Positions 44,166 to 54,128 of a DNA stretch of 64,000 bases are shown here, one piece after another (positions within the stretch are counted from its first letter, which is position 1; every line of letters starts with the position of its first letter). Below the pieces are notes generated by a model, which was not told the origin of the DNA, did not search any database, and saw only the letters and a list, made by a program, of their open reading frames with translations. The DNA is from OLB4 sp002050165. GTDB taxonomy: Bacteria > Bacteroidota > Ignavibacteria > Tepidaquicellales > Tepidaquicellaceae. Both the position numbers and the translations under genes were made by a program. The stretch lies in contig SZPC01000001.1 of the NCBI GenBank assembly GCA_030263475.1, forward strand, positions 186,001 through 250,000, written 5' to 3'.

Positions 44166-45986
44166 ATGCAAAAAGAGAAGATAACAGGTTCCGTCAAAGA
44201 AGCCATACGAGCTATGGGAATTGTTTTTGGCGACATCGGAACAAGTCCTATTTATACGATGACAATTATCTTTTTGCTCATCCCACCCAACGAAGGTAAC
44301 ATCATGGGAATTCTTTCGCTTATTTTCTGGACATTAATTACAGTTGTAACTGTGCAATATGCATGGCTTGGGATGTCGTTAAGCATTAAAGGCGAAGGTG
44401 GAATTATCGTATTGAAAGAATCCTTAGTAAATACTTTGCGTAACGGAAAGAAAATCGGAATTGTATCGGCGCTCGGATATATAGGGATTTCATTGTTAAT
44501 AGGTGATGGTATAATTACACCCGCCATAAGCATTCTTTCAGCGGTGGAAGGGATGGAGTTAATCCCTTATTTTTCGGAAACTGAAAATTACGTGATTTTA
44601 ATTATTACCTGCGCAATAACGATTGCACTGTTTGCTTTTCAGTCGAGCGGGGTAAATATTATTTCACGATCGTTCGGTCCAATAATGCTCCTTTGGTTCG
44701 TTTGTCTGTTCATATTAGGATTTTATTATCTCGTTAAGTATCCTTACATTCTAAAAGCAATAAATCCGTATTATGCCGTAAGCATGCTCCTCGAATACAA
44801 AATTCTATCATTCTTAATTCTCAGCGATGTGATTTTATGCGCAACCGGTGGTGAAGCGCTGTACGCGGATATGGGGCATCTTGGGGGTAAAGCAATTAAG
44901 CACGCCTGGGTGTTTATATTTTGCGCCTTAACCGTAAATTATTTCGGACAGGGCGCTTTCCTATTGCACTCCGGACAGGGTAAACAAATTTTATTCTCAT
45001 CGGTGAGTTTCTTAGCACCCACTTTATACATCCCTTTCCTTATCCTTGCGCTACTTGCGACTGTAATTGCATCTCAAGCAATGATAAGCGCGGTGATGGC
45101 TATGGTTTTCCAGGGGATAAACCTGAGAATTTTTCCTTTGATGAAAATTAAATATACCTCGACAAAATTGAGGTCGCAAATATATATAGGATCGGTTAAT
45201 TGGATTCTGTTGATAGCTGTTTTGGCAATGATATTGATTTTCAGATCGTCGCATAATCTATCTGCTGCATATGGTTTTGCAGTAACCGCAACAATGACAA
45301 TCAGTGCTATTTTCATGGTGTGGATATTCAGAAACAAGAAGTCAAATTTTAAATTAATGCTTGCCTTGTTTGTTATGGTATTTGATTTATTCTACCTCGT
45401 TGCAGTATTTACTAAAATTCCGTCGGGCGGATATTGGGCATTGATTATTGCGTTAATGATAACCCTTTTAATTAGAATCTGGCAAAGCGGGTCGGAAATT
45501 TTACGAAAAAGATTCAGGTCATTGGATATTGACACATTCATTACAAGTTTCGACCAGATTTATTCTACTCAACCAATTTTAAAGGGTGAAGCAGTATTTC
45601 TTGCAAGAGTTTTGGAAATGTTACCACCATATGTTGTACACTGTACTTTACGAAGCGGCATTATCTATGAGAAAAATATTCTCTTCTCCGTGATAACATC
45701 CGATAAACCTTATGGTATAAACTTTTCTGAAATGAAAGAGTTCACAAATGGACTTTACGGATTAACTGCAACTGTCGGATATATGCATGTCCCCGATTTA
45801 CCAAAGCTATTCAAATCTCAGGGGATTTCGGAAAAGGTAATCTTTTATGGTGTTGATGACATTATTACCAAAAGTTGGACTTATAAAATCTATGCTTTCA
45901 TTAAAAAGATTACACCTTCATTTGCAAATTTTTATAAATTCCCCTACAATAAATTGCATGGTGTTGTAACCCGACATGAATTATAA
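44166..45986 (+). CDS. kup: Potassium transporter Kup
   Basis: A 606-residue KUP/HAK/KT potassium-proton symporter. The signature VFGDIGTSPIYT (about 20-31), GGIIVLKESL, IGDGIITPAISILSAVEG and GGEALYADMGHLG are all present, with about 12 TMs and a C-terminal cytoplasmic domain of some 130 residues. ATG start without a strong ribosome site. Single gene, followed by a 611-bp non-coding region. Confidence 0.95.
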   Translation: MQKEKITGSVKEAIRAMGIVFGDIGTSPIYTMTIIFLLIPPNEGNIMGILSLIFWTLITVVTVQYAWLGMSLSIKGEGGIIVLKESLVNTLRNGKKIGIVSALGYIGISLLIGDGIITPAISILSAVEGMELIPYFSETENYVILIITCAITIALFAFQSSGVNIISRSFGPIMLLWFVCLFILGFYYLVKYPYILKAINPYYAVSMLLEYKILSFLILSDVILCATGGEALYADMGHLGGKAIKHAWVFIFCALTVNYFGQGAFLLHSGQGKQILFSSVSFLAPTLYIPFLILALLATVIASQAMISAVMAMVFQGINLRIFPLMKIKYTSTKLRSQIYIGSVNWILLIAVLAMILIFRSSHNLSAAYGFAVTATMTISAIFMVWIFRNKKSNFKLMLALFVMVFDLFYLVAVFTKIPSGGYWALIIALMITLLIRIWQSGSEILRKRFRSLDIDTFITSFDQIYSTQPILKGEAVFLARVLEMLPPYVVHCTLRSGIIYEKNILFSVITSDKPYGINFSEMKEFTNGLYGLTATVGYMHVPDLPKLFKSQGISEKVIFYGVDDIITKSWTYKIYAFIKKITPSFANFYKFPYNKLHGVVTRHEL

Positions 45987-46597
45987 AATCCTTTCATTTC
46001 GTTGAACATTATCCCTTAAGAATCAGAATTGATCAGTATCAATTTAAGTGAATTGTATCATCTGATTCAATTAAGTAGTTTTGTTCATAGTGCTACACGT
46101 CAGTGGTAGCGCTGCCCTATGCCACTACCCTGACTCTGAAAAGATTATGGACAATTCAATCAGTGTTAAATTTGTAAGAGTTCCTGTCAATTATCATCTT
46201 TCTCAATTTAATTAGTGTGTGTGACTAAAGTATCAGTTGATAAGTTTTACTTTCTTTAATAAAAATGAATTAATTACCAATGGTCAAAACTTAAAGACAT
46301 CCTCATTTGTATTGTCGTAACCTTTTAAATAAGCGAGGATATTCAACTCCATCAAATCCATAACCTCAATGCACCATAAAATAAAACGACAAACTTTAAT
46401 ATTCAATAAATGCACTCTTTTAGAAATTATTACGAATTTATAAGTTATCTGGTGATTTCTACAAGAGCATAGCTGAGTAAACAAGGTAATATGGGTTTAA
46501 TTATTTCCAATTTTTATTCTTCACGAACAAAGAAATTAATACATACTATTCGACATCAGATAAAATTCTAAAATCAACCTTTAATCATAAAAGTATT
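45987..46597. other. Intergenic region, 611 bp
   Basis: AT-rich with a GC-richer hairpin (46099-46134) and a 7-bp inverted repeat AATTGAT/ATCAATT (46027-46044). A 66-codon open frame on the minus strand (46484-46284) has no recognised homology or ribosome site and was not called. Confidence 0.45.
46099..46134. repeat. GC-rich hairpin downstream of kup
   Basis: GTCAG-T-GGTAG (46099-46109) pairs with CTACC-CTGAC (46125-46134), 10 bp with one bulged T, loop of 15 nt. There is no T-run after it. It starts about 110 nt beyond the kup stop and may be an RNA structure or part of a small repeat. Confidence 0.35.
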
Positions 46598-47374
46598 ATG
46601 GACAAAGATAATTTCGCAAAAGCACAGGGACACTGGATTCTTGCTCAGATGGGCAAAAGAGTTTTACGACCCGGAGGTAGAGAATTGACTCAAAAGTTAA
46701 TTTCATCATTAGATGTAACTTCTAATGATAACATCGTTGAATTCGCTCCCGGCCTGGGATATACCGCATCATTAGTTCTAAACAAAAAACCAAAATCATA
46801 CGTCGGAGTTGATGCTGATTCAGATGTAGTGAGTTTACTGAACCGTAAATTTCAAGGTGAGAATATAAAGTTTCAATTAGGAAATGCTACTCAAACCGGT
46901 TTAGATGATAATTCTAAAGATAAAGTTTACGGTGAAGCAATGCTAACTATGCACGTCGATCACAGGAAATCCGAAATCATCCGCGAGGCCCATCGCATTT
47001 TAAGGAAAGGTGGGTTATATGCTATTCACGAATTAGGGTTAATGCCGGAAGATCTTGATGATGACATAAAATCAAAAGTTCAGCGTGACCTTGCAATGTC
47101 AATTCGGGTAAATGCACGACCGCTTACTCAAACTGAGTGGACTTCATTGCTTGAAAATGAAGGTTTCAAAGTTAATAAAGTTGAAACTAATAAAATGCAT
47201 TTGCTCAAGCCTAAACGAATGATAGAAGATGAAGGTTTCTTTAGATTTCTAAAAATCAGATTCAACATTCTTACACATCCTCAGGCAAGAAAGCGAATTG
47301 TCGAAATGAAAGAGGTCTTTCAAAAACATCAGTCTAAAATGAACGCAATCGTTATTGTTGCTGAAAAGATTTGA
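46598..47374 (+). CDS. Class I SAM-dependent methyltransferase
   Basis: A 258-residue methyltransferase. The SAM-binding motif I is VEFAPGLGYTASL (about 48-60), followed by acidic YVGVDADSD and the post-motif segment DDNSKDKVYGEAML; HRILRKGGLYAIHELGL is the Methyltransf_11-type motif. The C-terminal third is a helical basic tail (FLKIRFNILTHPQARKR). Acceptor unknown. No close partner gene. Confidence 0.8.
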   Translation: MDKDNFAKAQGHWILAQMGKRVLRPGGRELTQKLISSLDVTSNDNIVEFAPGLGYTASLVLNKKPKSYVGVDADSDVVSLLNRKFQGENIKFQLGNATQTGLDDNSKDKVYGEAMLTMHVDHRKSEIIREAHRILRKGGLYAIHELGLMPEDLDDDIKSKVQRDLAMSIRVNARPLTQTEWTSLLENEGFKVNKVETNKMHLLKPKRMIEDEGFFRFLKIRFNILTHPQARKRIVEMKEVFQKHQSKMNAIVIVAEKI

Positions 47375-47680
47375 GTTAAAAATATAAACTTTTCATACCA
47401 GTATTTATCAACGGATCTGAATTCTCTAAGCGGTCTTAAATACAAGTCCGGATATAAATAATTTTATTGTCTGCTAATTATGTTGCCATATCTAACAATT
47501 AGTATTAGTAAATGGAATTTAGTTGTGTTTATACAAAAACGAGATCATTTACCCTCACGTATTAATATCTGCACCGACTATATTGTTTGAATTAATGAAT
47601 TTCCGGATGAATAAAATGTAACTATATTTCACACTATTTTGATAAACGGGAAAATAATTATTCTGAAAAATCGAAGTTAA
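47375..47680. other. Intergenic region upstream of rlmB, 306 bp
   Basis: AT-rich; no coding remnant, promoter match or structured element recognised. Confidence 0.4.
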
Positions 47681-48433
47681 GTGATTATAATCGGAAAAAA
47701 CCCTATTCTTGAAATTCTAAGGACTAATGCCGGTGAGGTAAATAAGGTTATCCTTCTCAAGACCTTGAAACCTGATGAGAAATTGAAGGAGATAAAATCA
47801 TTTTGTGAGAGGGAAAATATTCCTTTAATGTTTTTAAACAGGTTTCAGTTTGAAAAATATTTTAACCGTAAAAATAAGCAAGAAGGAATTTCTCAGGGGT
47901 GTGTGGCTTTTACAGAAGATTATAAGTATGCTGACCTGAGCGAAGTTATCTCATCATTAGATTTAAAAACCAATCCGGTACTTGTAATTTTGGATGAAAT
48001 TACTGACCCACAAAACATGGGAGCTATTATAAGGTCTGCATCGTGTCTTGGTGCAGTTGCAGTAGTGATACCCAAACATCGTTCTGCAGAAATTAATCAC
48101 ACTGTAATTAAATCTTCATCCGGTGCCGTGAATCATATCCCGGTTACCAGAGAAACTAATCTTGTAAATGCGATTAAATATCTTAAACAAAGCGGATTCT
48201 GGATTGCCGGTACAGACTCATGTGGAGATTCTAATGTTTGTTCAAAAGATTTGAAAATTCCATTAGGTATTGTGATAGGTAGTGAAGGTAAGGGTATCAG
48301 AAAAATTGTACGCGATAATTGTGATTTCATTGTTAAGATTCCTATGTCAGGCACACTTGATTCACTTAACGCATCCGTTTCAGCGGGAATTATTTTATAT
48401 GAAATATTAAGACAAAAAACTAAAATCAATTAA
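47681..48433 (+). CDS. rlmB: 23S rRNA (guanosine-2'-O-)-methyltransferase RlmB-type (SpoU family)
   Basis: A 250-residue SPOUT methyltransferase. A substrate-binding N-terminal domain (IIIGKNPILEIL start) leads to the knotted domain with the three signatures DPQNMGAIIRSA, GIVIGSEGKGI and IPMSGTLDSLNASVSAGI. Members 2'-O-methylate a guanosine in 23S rRNA (G2251 in E. coli RlmB); a tRNA target cannot be excluded. GTG start. The next gene begins 1 nt after its stop. Confidence 0.9.
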   Translation: MIIIGKNPILEILRTNAGEVNKVILLKTLKPDEKLKEIKSFCERENIPLMFLNRFQFEKYFNRKNKQEGISQGCVAFTEDYKYADLSEVISSLDLKTNPVLVILDEITDPQNMGAIIRSASCLGAVAVVIPKHRSAEINHTVIKSSSGAVNHIPVTRETNLVNAIKYLKQSGFWIAGTDSCGDSNVCSKDLKIPLGIVIGSEGKGIRKIVRDNCDFIVKIPMSGTLDSLNASVSAGIILYEILRQKTKIN

Positions 48434-48434
48434 A

Positions 48435-49253
48435 ATGAAAAAACTACGTGCTATTTCTATTTTAATCTTTGCAGTTATTTTGGCGATGATTTATATACCT
48501 TCAGAAACTCTTAAAGCTCAGGATGAAACATCTGACGAGGCAGATAATCTTGAGTATAAGGAATTGACATTTTTCAAATCGTATAATAATTGCGATACTT
48601 CAAAATCCGAGCCCTGCTCATACGTCAGCGCTGAATGGATAGAATACACATCCGGTAATATAAAAAACCAGTTAAATGAATTTATATCTTCAGTTCTTAT
48701 GGACAGTATGTATTACATTCAATCAGAATCAAAGATTCATAATTCAATTGAAAAAATTGCGGATGACTTCTTAAAAGACTATGAGGATAATGAAGTTGTT
48801 TCGGGCAGGAATTTTCCATGGTACTATCACATAAATTCGCACGAACACTTTAGAAACGATAATGTCGTAGTTCTCAGTTTCATTTCGGATGGCTATACAG
48901 GTGGCGCACACGGGTTCTGGGTAAATTCATTTTATAATTTCTCCTTAGCAAGCGGAAAAGTGTTGGAACTCGACGATTTTTTAAAACCCGGATTTGAAAC
49001 TGAATTAAATAAGCTCATTGACAGACAATTCAGAAAGGATAATAATCTGAGCCAAACTGAAGATCTTACGACAGGAGCATGGCTTTTCGAGAATAAAATT
49101 GAATACAATAATAATTTCGCTTTTACGAAAGATGGATTATTGTTTTTTTATAACCAATATGAAATTGCCCCTTACGCAGCAGGTACTATAGAAGTTTTGA
49201 TTAAGTACGAAGACTTATCTGATCTGATTTCTGATATTAATATTTTGAATTGA
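48435..49253 (+). CDS. Exported DUF3298/DUF4163 protein (RsiV/PdaC-like)
   Basis: A 272-residue secreted protein with a signal peptide (cleavage probably after ETLKAQ). The C-terminal half carries the DUF3298 pattern SDGYTGGAHGFWVNSFYNF (about 155-173), LELDDFLKP, and the final FAFTKDGLLFFYNQYEIAPYAAGTIEV. Relatives include the RsiV anti-sigma ectodomain and the non-catalytic part of PdaC, which bind lysozyme or cell-wall ligands. Here it is free, without an anti-sigma part. It starts 1 nt after rlmB, so it is co-transcribed. Confidence 0.78.
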   Translation: MKKLRAISILIFAVILAMIYIPSETLKAQDETSDEADNLEYKELTFFKSYNNCDTSKSEPCSYVSAEWIEYTSGNIKNQLNEFISSVLMDSMYYIQSESKIHNSIEKIADDFLKDYEDNEVVSGRNFPWYYHINSHEHFRNDNVVVLSFISDGYTGGAHGFWVNSFYNFSLASGKVLELDDFLKPGFETELNKLIDRQFRKDNNLSQTEDLTTGAWLFENKIEYNNNFAFTKDGLLFFYNQYEIAPYAAGTIEVLIKYEDLSDLISDINILN

Positions 49254-49317
49254 TTGATGAGGATTGATAACCATTAAAGAACGATACAGTAATTTCCGAC
49301 TTTGTTATGATAGCATT

Positions 49318-50679
49318 TCAGTTATCTTTCATTTTGCTTGGTAGAGGAATATTATATTTGCTCATTAATTTGTATAAATGACTTCGTTGAATTGAAAGCG
49401 CCTCCGCAGTTTTTGAAACGTTATACTTGTAGTCGTTTAACATTTTTGAAATAAATATTTTTTCTGTTTCATTTTGAAAATCATTTAACGACATATTTTT
49501 ATTAACGAGGTCGGAGATTATCTTATTATGCTTTGTCCCCGGGTATTCTATATCATCTACCTCAATTTCAGTCTTATCCAAACTGAAAATTAAGCGTTCA
49601 ATAAAGTTTTTTAGTTCTCTTACATTTCCCGGCCAACGGAATGATTTCAACGTTGACAACGCTTGAGGAGAAAACTTCTTTGCAGGAACGTCATTTGCTT
49701 TGGATATCAAATCAATAAAATATTCAGCAAGAATCTGAATGTCTTCCTGACGCTCTCTTAAAGATGGTATGTTAATGCGAAGAACATTCATTCTATGGAA
49801 TAAATCTTCTCTAAACCTGCCATCAGCAATCTCTTGCTGCATATCCTTATTAGTTGAAAAAATATATCTGAGGTCAAGGGAAACTTCCTTATTGTATCCG
49901 GAACGAGTCATTTTATTTTCTTCAATAACTTTGAGTAGTTTAGATTGCGCGTCTAGTGAAAGGTTACTAACTTCATCAAAATAAATTGTTCCGCCGTTTG
50001 CTTCCTCAATTTTCCCTTTCATTACAAGCTTTCCGGATTCAAACAATCCGAATAATTCAACATCAATTTTATCGTTAGAAATGTTGGCGCAATTAATTTT
50101 AACGAATGCATTTTCTGCACGTGCGGATTTGTAATGCAATTGTCTGGCAATGATATCTTTTCCTGTTCCACTTTCACCCGATATGAAAATGTTTGAATCT
50201 ACTTTTACATACTTGTCAATTAGCTCTTTAACTTCAAGTATTTCCTTGCTGGTACCTATGAGTTCAATTCCTTCCGATAAGCCACTTTTCAGGCGCTTGA
50301 TTTCATCCCGTGATTTTTTGAAATCAATTGCATTCTTAAAAATTATTTTCAATTCCGGTAAATCCGGAAATGGTTTTTGAAGGAAGTTATAAGCACCCTT
50401 CTTTGTGGATTCAACCGCAGTTTCTATTGTACCGTGACCTGAAATCATTATAACTACAACATCCGGTTTAATTTGCTTTACTTTTTCCAAAGTTTCCAAA
50501 CCATCTAATCCAGGCATTTTTATATCAAGCAAGACAAGTTCATAATCATTATCAGTAATTTTTTCGATAGCAGAATATCCATCGTTGCAGCTATCAGTTG
50601 AGTATCCCTCATGTTCAAGAATCAAACGTAAGGAATCAACTATGTTTTGTTCATCATCAACAATTAAAACTTTTACCAT
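49318..50679 (-). CDS. NtrX-like AAA+ response regulator lacking GAFTGA
   Basis: A 453-residue regulator. REC domain 1-120 with Asp52 (LVLLDIKMP). AAA+ domain about 138-370: Walker A GESGTGKD (168-175), Walker B TIYFDEV (231-237). Fis-type HTH at the end (VSKTAEALSIQRSHLYKLM). Where sigma54 activators have GAFTGA, this protein reads ELFGLFESGKLVMKGKIEEA (208-227): the loop that contacts sigma54 is missing, as in NtrX-type proteins. It is therefore probably not a classic sigma54 activator. No sensor kinase adjoins it; mutS2 lies 97 bp upstream on the same strand. Confidence 0.85.
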   Translation of the reverse strand: MVKVLIVDDEQNIVDSLRLILEHEGYSTDSCNDGYSAIEKITDNDYELVLLDIKMPGLDGLETLEKVKQIKPDVVVIMISGHGTIETAVESTKKGAYNFLQKPFPDLPELKIIFKNAIDFKKSRDEIKRLKSGLSEGIELIGTSKEILEVKELIDKYVKVDSNIFISGESGTGKDIIARQLHYKSARAENAFVKINCANISNDKIDVELFGLFESGKLVMKGKIEEANGGTIYFDEVSNLSLDAQSKLLKVIEENKMTRSGYNKEVSLDLRYIFSTNKDMQQEIADGRFREDLFHRMNVLRINIPSLRERQEDIQILAEYFIDLISKANDVPAKKFSPQALSTLKSFRWPGNVRELKNFIERLIFSLDKTEIEVDDIEYPGTKHNKIISDLVNKNMSLNDFQNETEKIFISKMLNDYKYNVSKTAEALSIQRSHLYKLMSKYNIPLPSKMKDN

Positions 50680-50776
50680 GTTTGTAACGACTGTTAATTT
50701 CTATAATTCTGTTATCTGTTAAATCATTCAGACGATATGCTTACTCATTATGAAATCAATTCTGCGACTGAATATT

Positions 50777-53119
50777 TTAAATACTTACAATCGTAACTCC
50801 TGTATCACCTTCATTCCAGTTTCCGTAACGGAATTCTTTTACTGCAGGGTTATTCTTTAAACTCTGTTTAACTGCTTCCCTAAGTTTACCTGTTCCTTTA
50901 CCGTGTATGATGCTCACCTGATTCAACCCATTTATTTGTGCTTCCGAGAGAAATCTTTCAATCAACAAGTTCGCTTCTTCAGGATATAATCCTCTGAGAT
51001 CGAGCTCCGTTGATATTTCGGAAGTATTGACTTCTATCAGTTTATCAGTGGAATTACGTTCTCTTAATTCACTTTGATCAATTTTCTCAAGTTTATTTAA
51101 CCCGACCTTTACCAAAATTCCGTTCATGTTTACAGAAACATTTTCACCGTCTGATTTAATTACCTTACCAATTGAACCTGAATTTTTAATTTTGACAACG
51201 TCTCCCTTGTTAATTTCACCGATTTCTATTTTCTCGCTCGTATCCTGAATTTCTGTGAGATTTTTTGCTGTCCTCTGAAACCCGGTAACAACTTTTTTAA
51301 TCTCCGATTTATTTTCCCTGATATCTCTTATCGTCCTGTCAATAAGTTTTTTCGCATTGTTAATAATTCCGGATGCCTCGAGTTTCGCTTCGTTTAAAAT
51401 TAATCGTTTATTCTTTTCGAGTTCTGAAATCTTCGATTCATATAATTTTGTGAGTCCACTTAATCGGGCTCGTTCGAGCTCATTTGAATTTTTTAGATTT
51501 TCAAATTTCTGTTTGTTTATATTTAATTCCTTGATGAGATCTTCCAAATCCGAACCGGATGAACCTGAAAGCTCTCTTGCATAATTTAATATTGATTCGG
51601 GATAATTATATTTTGAGGCTATTTCAAACGTAAAACTCTGACCGGGCACACCTATTGAAAATTTGTAATTCGGTGAAAGTGTTTTATGATTGAATTCTAA
51701 CGAAGCATTTTCAATGCCTTCTGTATTGTAAGCAAATATTTTTAGTTCACCGATATGAGTAGTTACAATAGTGGATACACCTGATTCAGTCAGATGTTTC
51801 AAAATAGCAGAAGACAAAGCACTTCCCAACAATGGGTCTGTTCCACTGCATATTTCGTCAATCAAAACTAAAGATGAACTATCCGCATTGTCTATTATTC
51901 CCTTCAAAGATTTTAAATGCGAGCTGAACGTTGATAAATCGTTATCAATAGATTGTTCATCACCAATATTTACAAAGATATCCTTAAACAATCTCATTTC
52001 CGTATTATCTGCAACAGGCAGTAAAATACCGCACTGAAACATTAATTGAAGTAACCCGACAGTTTTCAATGCGACTGTTTTCCCACCGGCGTTCGGACCC
52101 GTGATGATTATAGTTTTAATTTTATTGTCCATCGAAATGTCCAACGGAATTATGTCAGAGCGTTTATGATTTTGAAGGAGAATCGGGTGATAAGCGTTTT
52201 TTATATTAAAGTGTGACTCTGATAGTTTCGGGAGAACAGCATTAATTTCATTAGCATACTTAGACTTCGCTTGCAAAAAATCTATTTCTGAAAGTATTTC
52301 ACAGTTAACTTCAAGTTCACTTACTTTTTCAGACACCTGTGAACTGATTTCTATAAGTATTCTTTGGATTTCGCGATTAATTTTATATCTGATTTCCGTA
52401 ATTTCATTATTGAGTTCAATGGTTTCGCCCGGCTCAATAAATACGGTTGATCCTGAAGCTGAAGCTGAATGAATGATACCCGGAACCGACCGTTTGTTTT
52501 CAACTTTCACCGGAATAACAAATCTGCCCTCCCTTTGTGTAATAATTTCATCCTGAGATATCTCCCTTTCTGAATAATGCCGGAGCAATTTCAACAGGGT
52601 TTTTCGCAAGTGCTCTTCCTTCGAAGACAAAGATGATCTGAGTTTCCTTAACTCTATCGAAGCAGAGTCTTTAACTTCCCCATCATCATCTACAGTAATG
52701 TTAATATTGTGCTCGAGTAACTTGTCAGTGTGAATGTCTTTACAGATACCAAACAAGTTATTGCATTCAGAAGCATAGGTCCTCTCTTTTGAATCAAAAT
52801 AACTTTTGACTCGCCTTGATACCTGTAAAAATGAGAGTACTTTCAGAAGCTCGGCGGAGGAAATGAAACTTCCATCAATCCTCAGAATTTTTAAGAGATA
52901 TCTGATATCGGATAATCCGCTTAAGTCAATCTCACCTTCGACATTTATCAGATACCGCATCTGGTCAGTTTTTCGGAGTTCTTGAATTAACTCATCTCGA
53001 TTTGTTAAAAATTCCAGATTATCAATTTTAACTGATGGAAGATCAGATAAAAAATATTGTGAGATACGGTTCGTTATTTTGTGGAACTCAAGTTTTTCCT
53101 TTAACTCTTTGATGTTCAT
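50777..53119 (-). CDS. mutS2: Endonuclease/ATPase MutS2
   Basis: A 780-residue MutS2. There is no mismatch-recognition domain I. Helical core, then the ABC-type ATPase with Walker A GPNAGGKT, LIDEICSGTDP and STIVTTHIGELK, a long coiled coil (about 510-610), and the C-terminal Smr domain with LDLRGLYPEEA and HGKGTGKLREAV. MutS2 acts on branched DNA or collided ribosomes depending on species. Its ATG overlaps the end of cvpA by 4 nt; the operon runs TPR-yqeY-cvpA-mutS2. Confidence 0.95.
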   Translation of the reverse strand: MNIKELKEKLEFHKITNRISQYFLSDLPSVKIDNLEFLTNRDELIQELRKTDQMRYLINVEGEIDLSGLSDIRYLLKILRIDGSFISSAELLKVLSFLQVSRRVKSYFDSKERTYASECNNLFGICKDIHTDKLLEHNINITVDDDGEVKDSASIELRKLRSSLSSKEEHLRKTLLKLLRHYSEREISQDEIITQREGRFVIPVKVENKRSVPGIIHSASASGSTVFIEPGETIELNNEITEIRYKINREIQRILIEISSQVSEKVSELEVNCEILSEIDFLQAKSKYANEINAVLPKLSESHFNIKNAYHPILLQNHKRSDIIPLDISMDNKIKTIIITGPNAGGKTVALKTVGLLQLMFQCGILLPVADNTEMRLFKDIFVNIGDEQSIDNDLSTFSSHLKSLKGIIDNADSSSLVLIDEICSGTDPLLGSALSSAILKHLTESGVSTIVTTHIGELKIFAYNTEGIENASLEFNHKTLSPNYKFSIGVPGQSFTFEIASKYNYPESILNYARELSGSSGSDLEDLIKELNINKQKFENLKNSNELERARLSGLTKLYESKISELEKNKRLILNEAKLEASGIINNAKKLIDRTIRDIRENKSEIKKVVTGFQRTAKNLTEIQDTSEKIEIGEINKGDVVKIKNSGSIGKVIKSDGENVSVNMNGILVKVGLNKLEKIDQSELRERNSTDKLIEVNTSEISTELDLRGLYPEEANLLIERFLSEAQINGLNQVSIIHGKGTGKLREAVKQSLKNNPAVKEFRYGNWNEGDTGVTIVSI

Positions 53120-53634
53120 GGTATGGAATCGTTGAGAAATTCTATTTCATTTATATATGATTTAGTGACCGGGAATAATTCTGAAATAACATTAAAAGCA
53201 TCAGGTGCAAATTCTATTACATCATCGTACAGCAATGAATTTCGTTTTATTTCATGCGGTATAAAGTCCAATGTGTTGATAAAAAGCAATATCATGCTCG
53301 CAATGAGAAGCCCCTGCAATAATCCGAATATCGTACCGGCAATTCTATCAATAGTTTTTGTTATGAAATTTATGCCTGAAATTTTCCTTGCAATGAGAAT
53401 ACCCGCAAAATAAAATATCAAAACAACCGTAAAAAATGAAACAAGGTTCATCACAGTACTGTGCCAGGAGAATTGCGATAGATAGGAGAGAATTTGGGAA
53501 TTAAATTTTATAGCAACATACAGACCGGTCGCAATTCCGGTAAATGCAAGCAAGTTTTTAAGTAAGCCGCTGGTTAAACCGAAAATAGTAGGGATTCCGG
53601 CAACAATTATTATGAAGACATCAATCTGATTCAT
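53116..53634 (-). CDS. CvpA family membrane protein
   Basis: A 172-residue protein with four TMs (about 5-20, 27-45, 63-84, 102-124) and a polar C-terminal tail. The pattern IVAGIPTIFGLTSGLLKNLL and ISGINFITKTIDRIAGTIFG is that of CvpA (colicin V production) proteins, linked to envelope homeostasis. Overlaps mutS2 by 4 nt, a frequent gene pair in Bacteroidota and Firmicutes. Confidence 0.85.
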   Translation of the reverse strand: MNQIDVFIIIVAGIPTIFGLTSGLLKNLLAFTGIATGLYVAIKFNSQILSYLSQFSWHSTVMNLVSFFTVVLIFYFAGILIARKISGINFITKTIDRIAGTIFGLLQGLLIASMILLFINTLDFIPHEIKRNSLLYDDVIEFAPDAFNVISELFPVTKSYINEIEFLNDSIP

Positions 53635-53678
53635 TCAGATATATTGAGGGAGCGGTTAGAATGAAAAAAAGGGCAGAA

Positions 53679-54128
53679 TTATCCGCCAAGTTTTGATTTA
53701 ACCAATTCCTGAACCAACTTCCCGTCAACTTTACCTTTGAGTTCCTTCATTACAGCTCCCATAATTTTACCGAAGTCCGCCATTACTGGTGTTTCAAAAC
53801 CATCCACAATTGCGGATATAACTTTTTCTGCTTCTTCTCGCGACAATTGTTTTGGTAGAAACTCTTCGATAACTTTTAATTGCGCCGCCTCGTTGGCAGC
53901 TAACTCTTCCCGACCGCCGTCTTTGAACTGTTCAATTGAGTCGCGCCTCATTTTTGCCTGTTTGTTAAGCAACTGCAATTCCTCTTCTTCATTCATCTCC
54001 CGCCCTAAACCGGATTTATCCATCATAAGTATTTCTGACCTTATTGACCTTAAGGTATCAAGTCTGGTCTGATCTTTTGCAAGCATTGCTTTTTTCAACT
54101 CATCATTAATCTTATCCTTCAGGTTCAT
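53679..54128 (-). CDS. GatB/YqeY domain protein
   Basis: A 149-residue all-helical protein matching the YqeY family: LKDKINDELKKAMLAKDQTR at the start, then RKxx-type KMRRDSIEQFKDGGREELA and EEFLPKQLSREE, ending GKVDGKLVQELVKSKL. The domain is related to the tRNA-binding tail of GatB, but the free form has no settled role. ATG overlaps the stop of the TPR gene by 4 nt. Confidence 0.92.
   Translation of the reverse strand: MNLKDKINDELKKAMLAKDQTRLDTLRSIRSEILMMDKSGLGREMNEEEELQLLNKQAKMRRDSIEQFKDGGREELAANEAAQLKVIEEFLPKQLSREEAEKVISAIVDGFETPVMADFGKIMGAVMKELKGKVDGKLVQELVKSKLGG

Noticed and set aside
46284..46484. 66-codon open frame on the minus strand between kup and the methyltransferase gene
   Set aside because: No recognisable family, no ribosome site or promoter match, and biased composition typical of chance frames in AT-rich DNA.
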